DNA from: Acidobacteriota bacterium
GTDB taxonomy: Bacteria; Acidobacteriota; Vicinamibacteria; Vicinamibacterales; UBA2999
Assembly (NCBI GenBank): GCA_947465645.1
Contig: CANIBQ010000018.1
Coordinates: 5,246 to 69,245, forward strand
Direction: 5' to 3'
Length of the DNA: 64,000 bases
How positions within the stretch are numbered: the stretch's first letter is position 1; the number at the start of each line of letters is the position of its first letter. The translations under genes and the position numbers were made by a program. A model generated the notes under the pieces. That model saw only the letters and a program-made list of their open reading frames with translations. It was not told the origin of the DNA and ran no database searches. This document shows, in pieces, positions 1 through 9,073 of this stretch.

Positions 1-443
1 TCATCGGGATCGTCGTCCGGCGGCACGGAGTACTGCACCGCCAGGCTGGGGATGGCTTTGGGCCTTGGGCTGCCGCGATGGCAGGTGTAGCAGGTTACGG
101 TCGGTGCCCCACTGAAGTTGGCGCGATTGATCGCGTTCACCATCAGGATCATCCGGAGCGTTGTCTGCTTGAGGGGTGTATCCTCGGCGTAGCTCGCCCA
201 ATCGCCGCCGCCGGCGTGGCAATCCGAGCAGTTCAGAGCCAGTGAGGCTGAGAAAAAGCCCATCGTCTCCATGAATTCCTTGACGGGAATCCCACGGAGT
301 AGCCGGACGTTCTTGAAGGCCTGCTCCGACAACATCGGCTTCGGCTCGGCTGGAGCGGCAGGGCCAGTCTGGCCGCGAGCGAGCGTCGCTCCCAGCAGGC
401 AGAGTGTCAGCGTTCCCGCCAAATACAAGCGCCGTCCGCTCAC
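1..443 (-). CDS. Diheme c-type cytochrome, reaction-centre cytochrome-like (partial, 3' end outside window)
   Basis: Translating the minus strand from GTG at 443 gives a signal peptide (about residues 1-25, ending LARGQ) and a heme-c domain with CSDCH (72-76) and CYTCH (118-122). The block between them (GDWASYAED ... NAINRANF) matches the cytochrome at 14189-15397, so both are of the photosynthetic reaction-centre cytochrome c-like type (PF02276-like), which is widespread in non-phototrophic Acidobacteria. Likely a periplasmic electron carrier. GTG is preceded by GGGAGG at 5 bases and an in-frame stop lies just upstream. Longer open frames on this strand are shadows. The gene runs off the left edge; at least 147 residues are present. 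Confidence 0.85.
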   Translation of the reverse strand, partial: MSGRRLYLAGTLTLCLLGATLARGQTGPAAPAEPKPMLSEQAFKNVRLLRGIPVKEFMETMGFFSASLALNCSDCHAGGGDWASYAEDTPLKQTTLRMILMVNAINRANFSGAPTVTCYTCHRGSPRPKAIPSLAVQYSVPPDDDPD

Positions 444-654
444 CAGGTCCTCCCATCAACCGAGAATATCGAGAATATGTAGAGCCGCAGGACGCCCCTG
501 TCCGGCGCGCTCAACGTGGCCGCCGGCAAAGCGAGCAGGGCATGTACACTAGGGCAATATACAATCGTTTCCGCCAGCCTGCGCAACGCGTTGCAGCCGC
601 GCACACAGCGGATTCGTTCAAGGGCCGCTCGAAGAGGCGGCTTCGGAATCGCAT

Positions 655-1086
655 ATGACTTCCAGGACAATATCCGGGTTCATCCTTGGCGTGTTCGCGG
701 TCGCCTGCGCGGCCACCGCTCCCGTGTCGGCGCACCACTCGTTCAGCGCGGAGTTCGACGAGAAGAAATGCGGTGAGTACACGGGCACCCTGGTCGGCGT
801 CGACTGGCAGAACCCGCATCCGTATTTCTTCGTCGAAGGCAAGGGCGCGACCGGCGCGCAGGCGAAGCTGACGTTCCAGACCTCGTCGATCGCGAACATG
901 ACCCGCGGCGGCACGCCGAGGGCGTACTTCATGAAGAACATGGGGAAGACCGTGATTGTCAGGGCCTGCTCGTCGTTGAACGGCACCGACAACCGGTTCG
1001 CCGCCTCGTGGGTCAAGCTGCCCGAGGAAACCGTCCCGCACCGCACCGGCCAGGACGTCGAACGTATCTTCGGCTCGAATAATTAG
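655..1086 (+). CDS. DUF6152-like secreted HH protein (Cys-pair subtype)
   Basis: Protein of 143 residues with a Sec signal peptide ending PVSA directly before HHSF, so the mature chain should begin His-His. The family core follows: a beta-rich stretch with WQNPH, then a basic Gly-rich segment and a C-terminal strand region. Two mature cysteines (KKCGE, VRACSS) are shared only with the copies at 40177 and 48093, as is the C-terminal TGQDVE-x-x-FG. The partner gene starts 64 bases downstream across a hairpin. Molecular function is unknown; the N-terminal His pair suggests metal binding (inference). The DUF6152 name is from memory of the family pattern. Confidence 0.85.
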   Translation: MTSRTISGFILGVFAVACAATAPVSAHHSFSAEFDEKKCGEYTGTLVGVDWQNPHPYFFVEGKGATGAQAKLTFQTSSIANMTRGGTPRAYFMKNMGKTVIVRACSSLNGTDNRFAASWVKLPEETVPHRTGQDVERIFGSNN

Positions 1087-1107
1087 GCGGGTCCGAAAGG
1101 ACCCGCC
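1086..1107. repeat. Perfect hairpin, REP-like (GGCGGGTCC arms)
   Basis: GGCGGGTCC (1086-1094), loop GAAA, GGACCCGCC (1099-1107), starting at the stop codon of the HH gene. A weaker GGTCC/GGAC inverted repeat follows at 1119-1135. The same arms with another loop recur at 60897-60917. No U-run follows, so it is more likely a dispersed palindrome or mRNA-stabilising hairpin than a terminator. Confidence 0.6.
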
Positions 1108-1150
1108 CCTACGTGTAGGCCGGGTCCTGCGGACACGGCGGGAGTGTCAC

Positions 1151-2011
1151 ATGAGATTGCGAGTCGGCAATCGGGCGCAGGTGTTCGGGGTTCTTGGCGC
1201 GGTCGCTCTGCTGTCCAGCGTGGCGGTGGCCCAGCGCCCGGCGGCGCCGGCAGGGGCGGACCAGAAGCCGCTGGTCGAGGCGATCGGCACGACCGATCCG
1301 GGTCCGCTCCCTCCGGGTGGACCGACGCCGAGGATGTCCGACGGCAAGCCGGATTTCTCGGGCATCTGGTTCTCCGGCGTCATCGGTCGCCCAAGTGCGT
1401 GGAGCCGGACGCGGCCGGAGCGGATCGTCGAGGATCCGGTGCCGTTCAAGCCCGAGGTCGCCGCGAAGATCAAGAGCCTCACCCGCGCCGAGCTGGAGGC
1501 GCTGGATCCCACGGTCAACTGCCTGCCGCGTGGCGTACCGGGCATGTTCACCATGAACCCGCACCCGAGCGAGATCGTCACCAAGCCCGGCACCTTCATC
1601 CAGCTGGTCGAAGCGGGCAACCAGTGGCGGAAGATCCACACCGACAAGCGGCCGCATCCGGAGTACCCCGACCCGCTGTTCAACGGCAACAGCAGCGCGT
1701 GGTGGGACGGTGACACGCTGGTCATCGACTCGGTTGGCTTCGACGAGCGCACCTGGGTGTCGGGCGGCGCCTGGCACCATAGCGACGAGCTGCGGGTGAT
1801 CGAGCGAATCCGCCGCCCCTCGCTTAACTACCTCGAATATCAGTTCTCGGTGACTGACCCCAAGGTCCTCACCAAGCCATGGACCTCCGGCTGGCGGAAG
1901 TTCTCGCTGGCACAGGTCGACGATCGGCTGCTCGAGAACTACTGCACCAACGAACAGAATTCTGACCAGTTCCGCAAGCTGGTCGACCAGGAGGCCGGGA
2001 AGAAAGAGTGA
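1151..2011 (+). CDS. Secreted WEGDT-family protein (GMWTNNP subtype)
   Basis: Protein of 286 residues with a Sec signal peptide (about 1-28, VAVAQ). Family landmarks in order: KPDFSGIWF near the mature N-terminus; NCLPRGVPGMF (first conserved Cys); a histidine in TDKRPHP; WWDGDTLVIDSVGF; RTW followed by the acidic/His motif WHHSDELRVIER; TDPKVLTKPW; and NYCTNE (second conserved Cys). These are the only two cysteines, suggesting a disulfide. Closest relatives here are 40605 and 48521, which also follow Cys-pair HH proteins. Probably a periplasmic or outer-membrane-associated beta-rich protein. No enzyme signature is recognised. It forms a unit with the HH gene at 655. Confidence 0.85.
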   Translation: MRLRVGNRAQVFGVLGAVALLSSVAVAQRPAAPAGADQKPLVEAIGTTDPGPLPPGGPTPRMSDGKPDFSGIWFSGVIGRPSAWSRTRPERIVEDPVPFKPEVAAKIKSLTRAELEALDPTVNCLPRGVPGMFTMNPHPSEIVTKPGTFIQLVEAGNQWRKIHTDKRPHPEYPDPLFNGNSSAWWDGDTLVIDSVGFDERTWVSGGAWHHSDELRVIERIRRPSLNYLEYQFSVTDPKVLTKPWTSGWRKFSLAQVDDRLLENYCTNEQNSDQFRKLVDQEAGKKE

Positions 2012-2096
2012 ACAGCGGCGCCCCCTGACGCGGAAAACACACGAAATTGACAGCAAGAGCGGGGGATGACACACTCCCCCAGAGGAGAACGCTGCT

Positions 2097-2480
2097 ATGA
2101 AATGGAAGCCCTTTCTGCTGGTAGTGGCCGCCGTCGCGGTGGCGATTGGTTCGCAGTCCGCTCTCGCACATCACGGTGGCGCGGCCTTCGACCAGTCCAA
2201 GCAGGTCACGTTCCAAGGCACTGTCACCGAGATGCAGTACGCCAATCCGCACGTCCTCGTGTACTTCGACGTGAAGGACGGCGAGGCCGCGGGACAGAAA
2301 TGGTCAGGCTGGCTGACGGCGCCCAACAAGCTTGCGCGCGCGGGCTGGAACAAGCGGACGCTGAACCCCGGCGACCAGATCACGATTAGCGGCACTCCGC
2401 ACAAGGATGGCAGCCACATCATCCAGATCCGGAAGCTCGTAGGTCCGGCGGGCGCTGCACTGCCGCTCTCCGAGAACTAG
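2097..2480 (+). CDS. DUF6152-like secreted HH protein
   Basis: Protein of 127 residues. The signal peptide ends SALA immediately before HHGG. ANPHVLVYFD supplies the conserved NPH motif, and KRTLNPGDQITISG is the family's C-terminal turn. No mature cysteines. AGAGGAGAACG lies before the ATG. The next gene begins 10 bases after the stop, so the two are probably co-translated. Function unknown. Confidence 0.85.
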   Translation: MKWKPFLLVVAAVAVAIGSQSALAHHGGAAFDQSKQVTFQGTVTEMQYANPHVLVYFDVKDGEAAGQKWSGWLTAPNKLARAGWNKRTLNPGDQITISGTPHKDGSHIIQIRKLVGPAGAALPLSEN

Positions 2481-2490
2481 GGGGACGCGC

Positions 2491-3306
2491 GTGACCACCG
2501 GCGTCATCCGTTGCGGACTTGCGGGCGCCGCGGTCCTGGCTGTTTCGGTGGCGCTGATCGCGCAAACCGCTCCGGCGCCGCAGGGCGGCCGTGGCGCCGT
2601 CGTCAGCGCGACCCCCGTGCTGCCGTCGCCGCCCGCGCCGCCGCGCGACATCTCCGGCGTCTGGATGATGCGAAATCCTCCCGGGTCAAACCGCGGCTGG
2701 ACCAACTTCACCTTCACCGACCCGGCGCTGCAGGCCAAAGGCATTCCCGCTCTTACCCCCTGGGGGGAGGCGCGGAAAAAGGAAGCCAAGGACTCCAACG
2801 GCGGCACCTACCGCCTGGACGAGACCAACGACCCGGTACTGACCAAGTGCCACCCGCCGGGCGTGCCGCGCGTCTATTTTCATCCCTACCCGTTCGAAGT
2901 CGTCCATACGCCGAAGCAGACGCTGCTGATTTTCGAGTACGACCACTTCCTCCGGCGCGTCCACACCGACGGGCGCGCGCTGCCGACCGATCCCGAGGCG
3001 CTGTGGATGGGGACGTCGGTCGGACGGTGGGAGAACCCGACGACGTTCGTCGTCGAGAGCAACGGGTTCAATGACCGGACGTGGCTCGATCGGATCGGCC
3101 ATGCGCATACCGAGGAGCTGAAAGTCACCGAGCGCTTCCGGCGCATCGACCGTGACCACCTGCACCTCGATATCACGATGGAAGACCCGAAGGCGCTGGC
3201 AAAGCCCTGGACCACGACGTTCTTCTACGAGCTGCGCCCAGGCTGGGAGCTCGGCGAGATCTCCTGCTCCGGCGACTACCTCGATTACTCGAAAGTCGAA
3301 AAGTAA
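2491..3306 (+). CDS. Secreted WEGDT-family protein (CHPPGVPR subtype)
   Basis: Protein of 271 residues with a GTG start preceded by AGGGGG. Signal peptide ending about residue 25 (LIAQT), then RDISGVWMM. KCHPPGVPRVYFHP carries the first conserved Cys and EISCSGDYLDY the second; no other mature cysteines. In the core motif WEGDT is relaxed to WENPTTFVVES, but GFNDRTWLDRIGHAHTEEL is intact. Close paralogue of 8267-9058. Distal gene of the 2097-3306 pair, followed by a strong terminator. Confidence 0.85.
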   Translation: MTTGVIRCGLAGAAVLAVSVALIAQTAPAPQGGRGAVVSATPVLPSPPAPPRDISGVWMMRNPPGSNRGWTNFTFTDPALQAKGIPALTPWGEARKKEAKDSNGGTYRLDETNDPVLTKCHPPGVPRVYFHPYPFEVVHTPKQTLLIFEYDHFLRRVHTDGRALPTDPEALWMGTSVGRWENPTTFVVESNGFNDRTWLDRIGHAHTEELKVTERFRRIDRDHLHLDITMEDPKALAKPWTTTFFYELRPGWELGEISCSGDYLDYSKVEK

Positions 3307-3345
3307 GGCGGGACGTCGATAGGGCGGGGGCGTCGAGAGATGGTA

Positions 3346-3376
3346 GGCGGAGGCCTTCAGGCCTCCGCCTTTTTTT
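3346..3376 (+). terminator. Intrinsic terminator
   Basis: GGCGGAGGCC (3346-3355), loop TTCA, GGCCTCCGCC (3360-3369), then seven T. It ends the plus-strand pair 2097-3306. The U-run touches the stop codon of the convergent amidohydrolase gene. The GGAGGCC palindrome is related to the hairpin at 53153. Confidence 0.85.
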
Positions 3377-4403
3377 ATGCCCTGAGTCTCGGCAGCAGCG
3401 TGAGGGCGTTGTCGCGCTCGATCGCGCGCAGCTCGGTTGCGGTGAACCCGCCGTTGTCGATCAAGCCCCTGGCCACGAGCGCCGCCGACCCGCCGCCGAG
3501 CGGGAAGTCGGTGCCGAAGAGGATCTGCGACGTCGGCACGAACTTCTTGAACGACGGCAGCGTGTAGGGGTTGAAGGCCTGCGCCGTGTCGTAATAGAAC
3601 TTCTGCAGCTCGAAGATCGCGCCTTTCGGCAGCAGCTTCTGCCCGGCGCCGCCGAGCCGGCTCGTGATGTAGGGCACCGTCCCCCCGCCGTGCGACCAGA
3701 TGAAGCGGATGTCCGGGAAGCGCGCCACCGTTCCCGTCTGCAGCAGGCTCAGGATCGTGCGGGTGGTGTCGAACACGAACTCCACCCCTCGGTTCTGGGC
3801 ATCGGTCAGCGTCGTCTGGACGCCGCACGCCGCGCAGAAGGGATGGCAGTAGACCACGGCCTTGCGGCGGTTGAGTTCCTCCATCAGCGGGGTGTACAAG
3901 GGGTTGCCGAGGTACTTGCCCTCGTAGCTTGACAGCACGCCGATGCCGTCGACTTTCAAGGTATCGAGCGCGTACTCGGCTTCGCGCAGCGCGCCTTCCA
4001 CGTCCGGCAACGGCAGCACCGCGAACAGCCCGAACCGCCCGGGATAATCGCGCACCACCCTGGCGCCGTACTCATTGCAGTCACGCGCGAGCGCCCGCGC
4101 CGCGGCGTTGTCGCCGAAATGCACTCCGGGGTCGCTGATCGAGAAGATCGATGTGGCCACCGCGCCCTCGGCCATCTGGGCCAGCATCTTCTCCGGGCTC
4201 CAGTCCTTGAGCGTCGCCTGGTTGACCCCGCGCGCGGCCGCCAGGTCGTAGAGCTTCGGAATCGAGAAGTGCGAGTGCGTGTCGATCCGGAACGGCCGGA
4301 CCGCCGCTGGCGGGCCCTGGGCCGCCGTTCTCATCTGGTGGACGATCGCCGCGCCGCCAAGCGCCGCAGCGCCTGCCAGGAACTCCCGCCGGTCGAGGAA
4401 CAT
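3375..4403 (-). CDS. Tat-exported amidohydrolase family protein (amidohydrolase_2 type)
   Basis: Protein of 342 residues. ATG at 4403 is chosen because it is preceded by AAAGGGG and begins a twin-arginine signal (DRREFLAGAAALGG). A TIM-barrel metal-dependent hydrolase follows, with the family's first metal motif DTHSHF, a conserved VVYCHPF, then FIWSHGGG and LFGTDFPLGGG near the C-terminus (the catalytic Asp region). This is the ACMSD/gamma-resorcylate decarboxylase-like amidohydrolase group, which includes decarboxylases and hydratases of aromatic or unsaturated acids. The substrate cannot be told from sequence. It is the only clear metabolic enzyme in the first 20 kb. Confidence 0.88.
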   Translation of the reverse strand: MFLDRREFLAGAAALGGAAIVHQMRTAAQGPPAAVRPFRIDTHSHFSIPKLYDLAAARGVNQATLKDWSPEKMLAQMAEGAVATSIFSISDPGVHFGDNAAARALARDCNEYGARVVRDYPGRFGLFAVLPLPDVEGALREAEYALDTLKVDGIGVLSSYEGKYLGNPLYTPLMEELNRRKAVVYCHPFCAACGVQTTLTDAQNRGVEFVFDTTRTILSLLQTGTVARFPDIRFIWSHGGGTVPYITSRLGGAGQKLLPKGAIFELQKFYYDTAQAFNPYTLPSFKKFVPTSQILFGTDFPLGGGSAALVARGLIDNGGFTATELRAIERDNALTLLPRLRA

Positions 4404-4459
4404 CGGGTGACCCCTTTCTGCTCGAATGGCGGACGAAGTATATATGCTCGGCACACCAC

Positions 4460-5080
4460 ATGACCGAGCAAACGTCCGTACCCGCTCCGCCCTCCTCGCG
4501 TGCGCTCGGCCGCGCAATCGCCGTGGCCCTGGTGGTGGCGACCGTCGTCCTGGTGACCACGGTGCTGCCCGCGGAGTTCGGCATCGATCCCCTGGGCACA
4601 GGTGAGGCGCTTGGCCTCTCGGGGCTCTCCGGCGGCGTCCCCGCCGCCGTCACGGTGCCGGTCGCGCCCGCCGCTGGCGGACCGCTCAAGCCGAGCGTCG
4701 CGTCTCTCAAGGCCGATACGACGGAGTTTGCGCTGCTGCCCTACGTGGGATTCGTCGAGTACCACTACCGGCTCGCCGAGGGGGACGCGATGGTCTACGC
4801 CTGGACAGCGACGGGGAAGCTGCAGGTCGATTTCCACACGCAGCCCGACGGCAAGCCGCCGGACGCGTCGGAGACTTTCGAGAAGGGCGAGAGTGACAGC
4901 GGGAAGGGGTCGTTCACGGCGCCCTATGACGGGCTGCACGGGTGGTATTGGGAAAACCGGACCGACCAGGTGGTGCGGATCACGGTGTCGACGAGCGGTT
5001 TCTATACCGAGGCGATCGAATACAAGGATAACGGGACCAGCGTCCAGCACGAGCTGAAGGCCGATCCCGTTTTACCGTAA
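4460..5080 (+). CDS. Transmembrane anchor protein
   Basis: Protein of 206 residues with one strongly hydrophobic segment at about 17-37, followed directly by VLPAEFGIDPLGTG. That motif is typical of bacterial proteins annotated 'transmembrane anchor protein', often found near HupE/UreJ genes. The remainder is a predicted periplasmic beta-rich domain (LLPYVGFVEYHYRLAEGD, SFTAPYDGLHGWYWEN). Role unknown. There is no Shine-Dalgarno sequence, and a TATGCT box lies at 4443-4448, 11 bases before the ATG. The amidohydrolase is transcribed divergently; the TBDR at 5087 is convergent. Confidence 0.75.
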   Translation: MTEQTSVPAPPSSRALGRAIAVALVVATVVLVTTVLPAEFGIDPLGTGEALGLSGLSGGVPAAVTVPVAPAAGGPLKPSVASLKADTTEFALLPYVGFVEYHYRLAEGDAMVYAWTATGKLQVDFHTQPDGKPPDASETFEKGESDSGKGSFTAPYDGLHGWYWENRTDQVVRITVSTSGFYTEAIEYKDNGTSVQHELKADPVLP

Positions 5081-5086
5081 GGAGGG

Positions 5087-8000
5087 TCAGAAGTCTATCT
5101 GGGTGCTCAGCTTAATCATCCGGCCGCCGATGGTCTGCAGCACGTTGAGCCACTGCGGCCCGTAGCGGCGGTTGACGGCCAGCACGTTCGCGGAGTTCAT
5201 CAGGTTGGCGACGTCGATGTTGCCTTTGACCCTCACCGCGTTCAGCCGGAACGTGCGGGTAAACCGGAGGTCGACCTGCTGCACCCGCGGTTCGAACATC
5301 GTCTGCGCCGGGATCAGATCCAGCGTCACGTTTGCGTTGCAGACGGCAGCGGTGCCGCAGGCCGCGAGGTTGCGGCCGAGCGACGGCGCGATCTGCGCGT
5401 TCGGGATCACGATGTCCGCCCCGGTCTGGATGCCGGCGAAGTTCTGGTAGACGACGCTCGCCTGGAGATCCCAGAACATCGGGTAGACGACCAGGAACTT
5501 CGCCTGCGTGCCGGACGACCACGGCGGGGTGATCGCGCAATATCCCTTGCGCGCGGTGACGCCCAGGGACACAGCCTCGCCAGGTGAATCGACAACGCTG
5601 CAGTTGTCGGTCGTCGTCCGGCCGACGCTGAAGCCGCCGGCGATCTGCCCGCCCTGCAGGAATCGCGCGTTGATGTTCACGTCGACGCCGTTGTACACCT
5701 CCGACCGCTTCCCGTAGTGCGCCTGCTGCGTGATCAGGTTGTTCACCTGGCCGAACTTCGCGGGATTGAGGTCGTAGAGCCCGCACAGGCGCTGGCCGCT
5801 CACGCCGCCCAGCCTGGTATCGGTCGGCGCCGTGATGCAGTACTCGCTGTAGTCGCCGGGGGTTACCGCAAGGTTGTCCGTGACGATGAAGTTGCCGTAC
5901 CACGTCCGGAAGTACCCGACGTTGACGCCGAGGCCCGGCCGCAGCTCATGCTGGACCGACGCGGAGCCCTGCCAGTTGTAGTCCTGCTGGTTGAACCCCT
6001 CGTTCGAGTCGGGGGCGTTGCGGGACGTGAGGATCACGTTCTGCCCGAAGTTGCGGTCCGACCATGGGCCGATGCATTCACCGTTGGCCACCGGATTGAG
6101 CAGGTCGCAGTCCGGCTTGAAGTTTCCCGTGCGCGGGTCGCCCGGACCGTAGAAGCTGTCGTTCCAGTTGCGGTTCGTGCTCGGCGACTGGCTGTGTTCG
6201 GCGGACGGCAGCCCGGTCGCCCTGATCGCGGGGTTGTAGCGGCCGAGCGCGACCTTCACCGCGGTCTTGCCGGTGCCGAACAGGTCGTAGGCGCCACCGA
6301 TGCGTGGATTGAGGTTCTGCCAGTGCGGGTGGTTCCGCACCTCCGGCAGCTTGCGCTCCGGCACGAACGGGCCCGCCGCCAGCGTCACCGGGTCGAGGTG
6401 CTGCGCCACGTCGTTGTACCGGATGCCCAGGTTGAGCGTCAGCTTCCGGATGCTCCACTGGTCCTGCACGTAGAGGACCTTTTCGACCGCGTGGTCCTCC
6501 CACGCGAAGGGCACGGCCCAGATCCGCACCGCGACAGGGACACGGTTGTTGAACGTGAAATCCATCCCCTGGTGGATCTGGTTGGGATCGGTATTCAGGC
6601 TCGCGTCGCCGGTCTTCACGTAGCGGTACTCGACCCCGCTCTTGAACTGGTGAGCACCGGAGACGCGCGACACCGAGAAGTTCCCCTGGTGCTGGACGCG
6701 CGGAATGTAGATGTAGGAGCCGGTGTTGCCGGTGTTCAGCGCGCGCGAGCCGTACCGGTAGTTGGTGGCCTGCTCGAGGATCTGGACCGGGAACGAGGCG
6801 CCCGTTTCCGGACGCCGCCTGTTGGTCTGCACCTGCTTCTGCGTGGTGATGCCGCCCTCGAGGAGAAACTTGTTGCTTGCGGGATAGGTCCACCGGTTAC
6901 TCGAGATGATCTGCGGCTTGTAGTGATGCTCGCCGGTCGCCTCGGGTGCCGTCGGGATGTTGTTGGTCGGCGTCAGCAGCCCGAAGGGGCAGTTGCAGTT
7001 CGGCTGCGAAGACGTCGATGACGAGAAGCGGTGCTGCCCGGCCTGCAGCGTCACGCGCAGCGAGTAGTCCCTCGAGAACGGCGCGTAAATCGCCGGGCGG
7101 GTCAGGTCAGCCTCGTAGAAGAGCGGATTGGTCGCCTGCAGCTTGTTGTAGTAGTTGCCCTGTTGCACCTGCTCGGTGGTGCCTCTGCGCGTCGAGGAGA
7201 AGAACCACAGGCGATCGCGCATGATCGGGCCGCCAAACGCGCCGGCCAGGTCGTAATGTTTCCTGAGCGACGCATTCTGCCGCAGGCCGCGCGCCGCGTT
7301 CTCGGGCGTCAGGTTGCTGGCAATCAGGTCCGGCGAGGTGTAGGCATAGGTCAGTCCGCCGGAGAACCGGTTGCCACCGTCGCGCTGGATGATGTTCACG
7401 GCCGCGCCGCCCACCGAGCGGTCGGCGCCGATGCCGCCGGTCTCGACGACGACTTCCTGGAACGTCAGCTGGTTGTAGATGAACACGCCCGACACGAGCG
7501 ACCCGATCGCCTGGTTGGTGCCGTCCACGATCGCGTCGGCCTCGGGCGCGCCGTGCACCCGGAACCGGAGTTGGGCGCTGTCATCGACGCCGCCCACGCT
7601 GTAGGTGGTCGGGTTGACGAGGGTGGCGCCGGGGATGACCGCCGCCAGGCCGGTGATGCGGCCGGTGCCCGGGAGCGCCTGCAGCGTCTCGCGCTCGAAC
7701 TGGACCTGTTGCTGCGTCCGCTGGACGTCGACGATCGGCGCCTCGCCCGACACGGTGACGGTCTCTTCGAGCGAGCCGACGCTCAAATCGGCATTGACGG
7801 TGGCAGTGAAGTTGGCAGGCAGTGCCATCCCGTCGCGCTTGAAGGTCCTGAAGCCGGGGAGCGTGAAGGTGACGGAATAGTCGCCAGGCCGCAGGTCCAC
7901 GATGCGATACAGGCCCTGGCTATCGGACGTCGCCGTCCGAACTTTGTCGATCAACGCCGGGCTGGCTGCTTCGACGGTCACGCCGGGAAGTACGGCGCCG

Positions 8001-8116
8001 GACGTGTCGCGCACGACCCCGGCGATGGTGCTGTCCGCTCCCTGCGCGCTCGCCTCAGACGGCCAGCACCCGAGGGCGACGGTGAGGATCAGACCTGTGA
8101 ATCGCCAAAACTTCAT
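5087..8116 (-). CDS. Oar-like TonB-dependent receptor
   Basis: Protein of 1009 residues. Signal peptide about 1-25 (EASAQ), then a carboxypeptidase-regulatory-like domain (about 30-110, TSGAVLPGVTVEAASP), a plug-like region (about 115-240, PGTGRITGLAAVIPGATL) and a long beta-barrel ending QIDF, the usual C-terminal aromatic for BAM insertion. AGGAGGA lies 8 bases before ATG. Last gene of a minus-strand unit starting near 15397. Close paralogue of 9074-12076, with near-identical N-terminal domains. Likely imports or binds a large oligomer; substrate unknown. Confidence 0.9.
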   Translation of the reverse strand: MKFWRFTGLILTVALGCWPSEASAQGADSTIAGVVRDTSGAVLPGVTVEAASPALIDKVRTATSDSQGLYRIVDLRPGDYSVTFTLPGFRTFKRDGMALPANFTATVNADLSVGSLEETVTVSGEAPIVDVQRTQQQVQFERETLQALPGTGRITGLAAVIPGATLVNPTTYSVGGVDDSAQLRFRVHGAPEADAIVDGTNQAIGSLVSGVFIYNQLTFQEVVVETGGIGADRSVGGAAVNIIQRDGGNRFSGGLTYAYTSPDLIASNLTPENAARGLRQNASLRKHYDLAGAFGGPIMRDRLWFFSSTRRGTTEQVQQGNYYNKLQATNPLFYEADLTRPAIYAPFSRDYSLRVTLQAGQHRFSSSTSSQPNCNCPFGLLTPTNNIPTAPEATGEHHYKPQIISSNRWTYPASNKFLLEGGITTQKQVQTNRRRPETGASFPVQILEQATNYRYGSRALNTGNTGSYIYIPRVQHQGNFSVSRVSGAHQFKSGVEYRYVKTGDASLNTDPNQIHQGMDFTFNNRVPVAVRIWAVPFAWEDHAVEKVLYVQDQWSIRKLTLNLGIRYNDVAQHLDPVTLAAGPFVPERKLPEVRNHPHWQNLNPRIGGAYDLFGTGKTAVKVALGRYNPAIRATGLPSAEHSQSPSTNRNWNDSFYGPGDPRTGNFKPDCDLLNPVANGECIGPWSDRNFGQNVILTSRNAPDSNEGFNQQDYNWQGSASVQHELRPGLGVNVGYFRTWYGNFIVTDNLAVTPGDYSEYCITAPTDTRLGGVSGQRLCGLYDLNPAKFGQVNNLITQQAHYGKRSEVYNGVDVNINARFLQGGQIAGGFSVGRTTTDNCSVVDSPGEAVSLGVTARKGYCAITPPWSSGTQAKFLVVYPMFWDLQASVVYQNFAGIQTGADIVIPNAQIAPSLGRNLAACGTAAVCNANVTLDLIPAQTMFEPRVQQVDLRFTRTFRLNAVRVKGNIDVANLMNSANVLAVNRRYGPQWLNVLQTIGGRMIKLSTQIDF

Positions 8117-8222
8117 TTACGCGTTCCTCCTGTATGCGAACTCCGGGGAACCGATGGACGACAACCAAGCAGAGAGAGGAGAGGGAGAGGGTGAGCGGCG
8201 AGTGCTGCCGCCGGAGGGTGCG

Positions 8223-8249
8223 GCCGGCGGTGACTGCGTCACCGCCGGC
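8223..8249. terminator. 12-bp perfect hairpin between a partner gene and a TBDR
   Basis: GCCGGCGGTGAC (8223-8234), loop TGC, GTCACCGCCGGC (8238-8249). It lies in the 150-base gap between the minus-strand genes at 8267 and 5087, next to a purine-rich tract (8167-8192). No U-run on the minus strand, so it may be an attenuating or processing hairpin that sets the expression ratio of the two genes rather than a full stop. Confidence 0.45.
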
Positions 8250-8266
8250 TATCTTACGTGAAGACG

Positions 8267-9058
8267 CTAGGCCCCGGGCCAGCTGAGATAGTCGCCGGAG
8301 CAGGTAATTTCGCCGAGCTCCCAGCCTGGGCGCAGCTCGAAATAGCCCGTGGCGGTCCACGGCCTGGTCAGCACCTTGGGATCGTCCATCGTGACGTCGA
8401 GCTCGAGCTTGTCGAACGACGGACGGCGGAAGACCTCGGTGACCTTCAGGTCAGTGGTGTGCGGCGCCCCGGCCCGATCCAGCCAGGTCTTGTCGTTGAA
8501 GCCGATCGTCACGACCTCCAGGGTCGTGTTGTTGATCCACTTGGCGACCGACGTCCCCATCCAGAGCGCTTCGGGATCGGTCGGCAGCGCGCGGCCGTCG
8601 GTCCACATCCGCCGCATGAAATGGTCGTATTCGAAGACCTGCAGGACCGCGTTCGGCGTCTGGATGATCTCGAAGGGGTAGGGATGGAAATAGACACGCG
8701 GGACACCGGGCGGATAGCACTTGGTGAGCACCGGGTCGTTGGTTTCGTGGAGCTGGTACTCACCCGAGTTGTTGGGTTTGTTCTTGGCCTTCTCCGCCAG
8801 CCCGAACGCGGTCAGCGGGGGAGGTACGCCCGGGGTCCAGGTAGAGCCGTCGAACTGCTTGACTCCAGGGGGCGTGCTCTTCATCCAGACGCCGGTCAGG
8901 TCGCGCACCGGCGCGGGGCGCGACGGCGCCGCGGGTGCGGCCCCCGCACCGCGACCGCGGCCCTGCGCAACCGCCTGCGGCGCTTGCGCGAATGTTACCC
9001 ATCCCAATGCGAGCGCCGCGGCCGCCGCAGCCATCGCACGAATCTTTTTCTGCCGCAT
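8267..9058 (-). CDS. Secreted WEGDT-family protein (CHPPGVPR-like subtype)
   Basis: Protein of 263 residues with a signal peptide (about 1-32, AVAQG) and an AAGAGG site 8 bases before ATG. Order: RDLTGVWMK; KCYPPGVPRVYFHP (first Cys); TDGRALP; WINNTTLEVVTIGFND in place of the WEGDT core; TWLDRAGAPHTTDL; ITCSGDYL (second Cys). Like 2491 it keeps the GFND-TWLD part but has lost the acidic WEGDT part. It lies 15 bases after a TBDR stop codon and 150 bases before another TBDR, with no HH gene beside it, so it is a TBDR-linked orphan partner. Confidence 0.85.
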   Translation of the reverse strand: MRQKKIRAMAAAAAALALGWVTFAQAPQAVAQGRGRGAGAAPAAPSRPAPVRDLTGVWMKSTPPGVKQFDGSTWTPGVPPPLTAFGLAEKAKNKPNNSGEYQLHETNDPVLTKCYPPGVPRVYFHPYPFEIIQTPNAVLQVFEYDHFMRRMWTDGRALPTDPEALWMGTSVAKWINNTTLEVVTIGFNDKTWLDRAGAPHTTDLKVTEVFRRPSFDKLELDVTMDDPKVLTRPWTATGYFELRPGWELGEITCSGDYLSWPGA

Positions 9059-9073
9059 GTATAAGCCTCTTTC

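Noticed and set aside
1..443. Evidence for photosynthesis from the reaction-centre-type cytochrome
   Set aside because: Only two hemes, and no reaction-centre or bacteriochlorophyll genes. The family is common in non-phototrophic Acidobacteria.
5717..7021. Plus-strand 434-codon frame, and 7031-8194
   Set aside because: Antisense to the TBDR at 5087, without domain sense.
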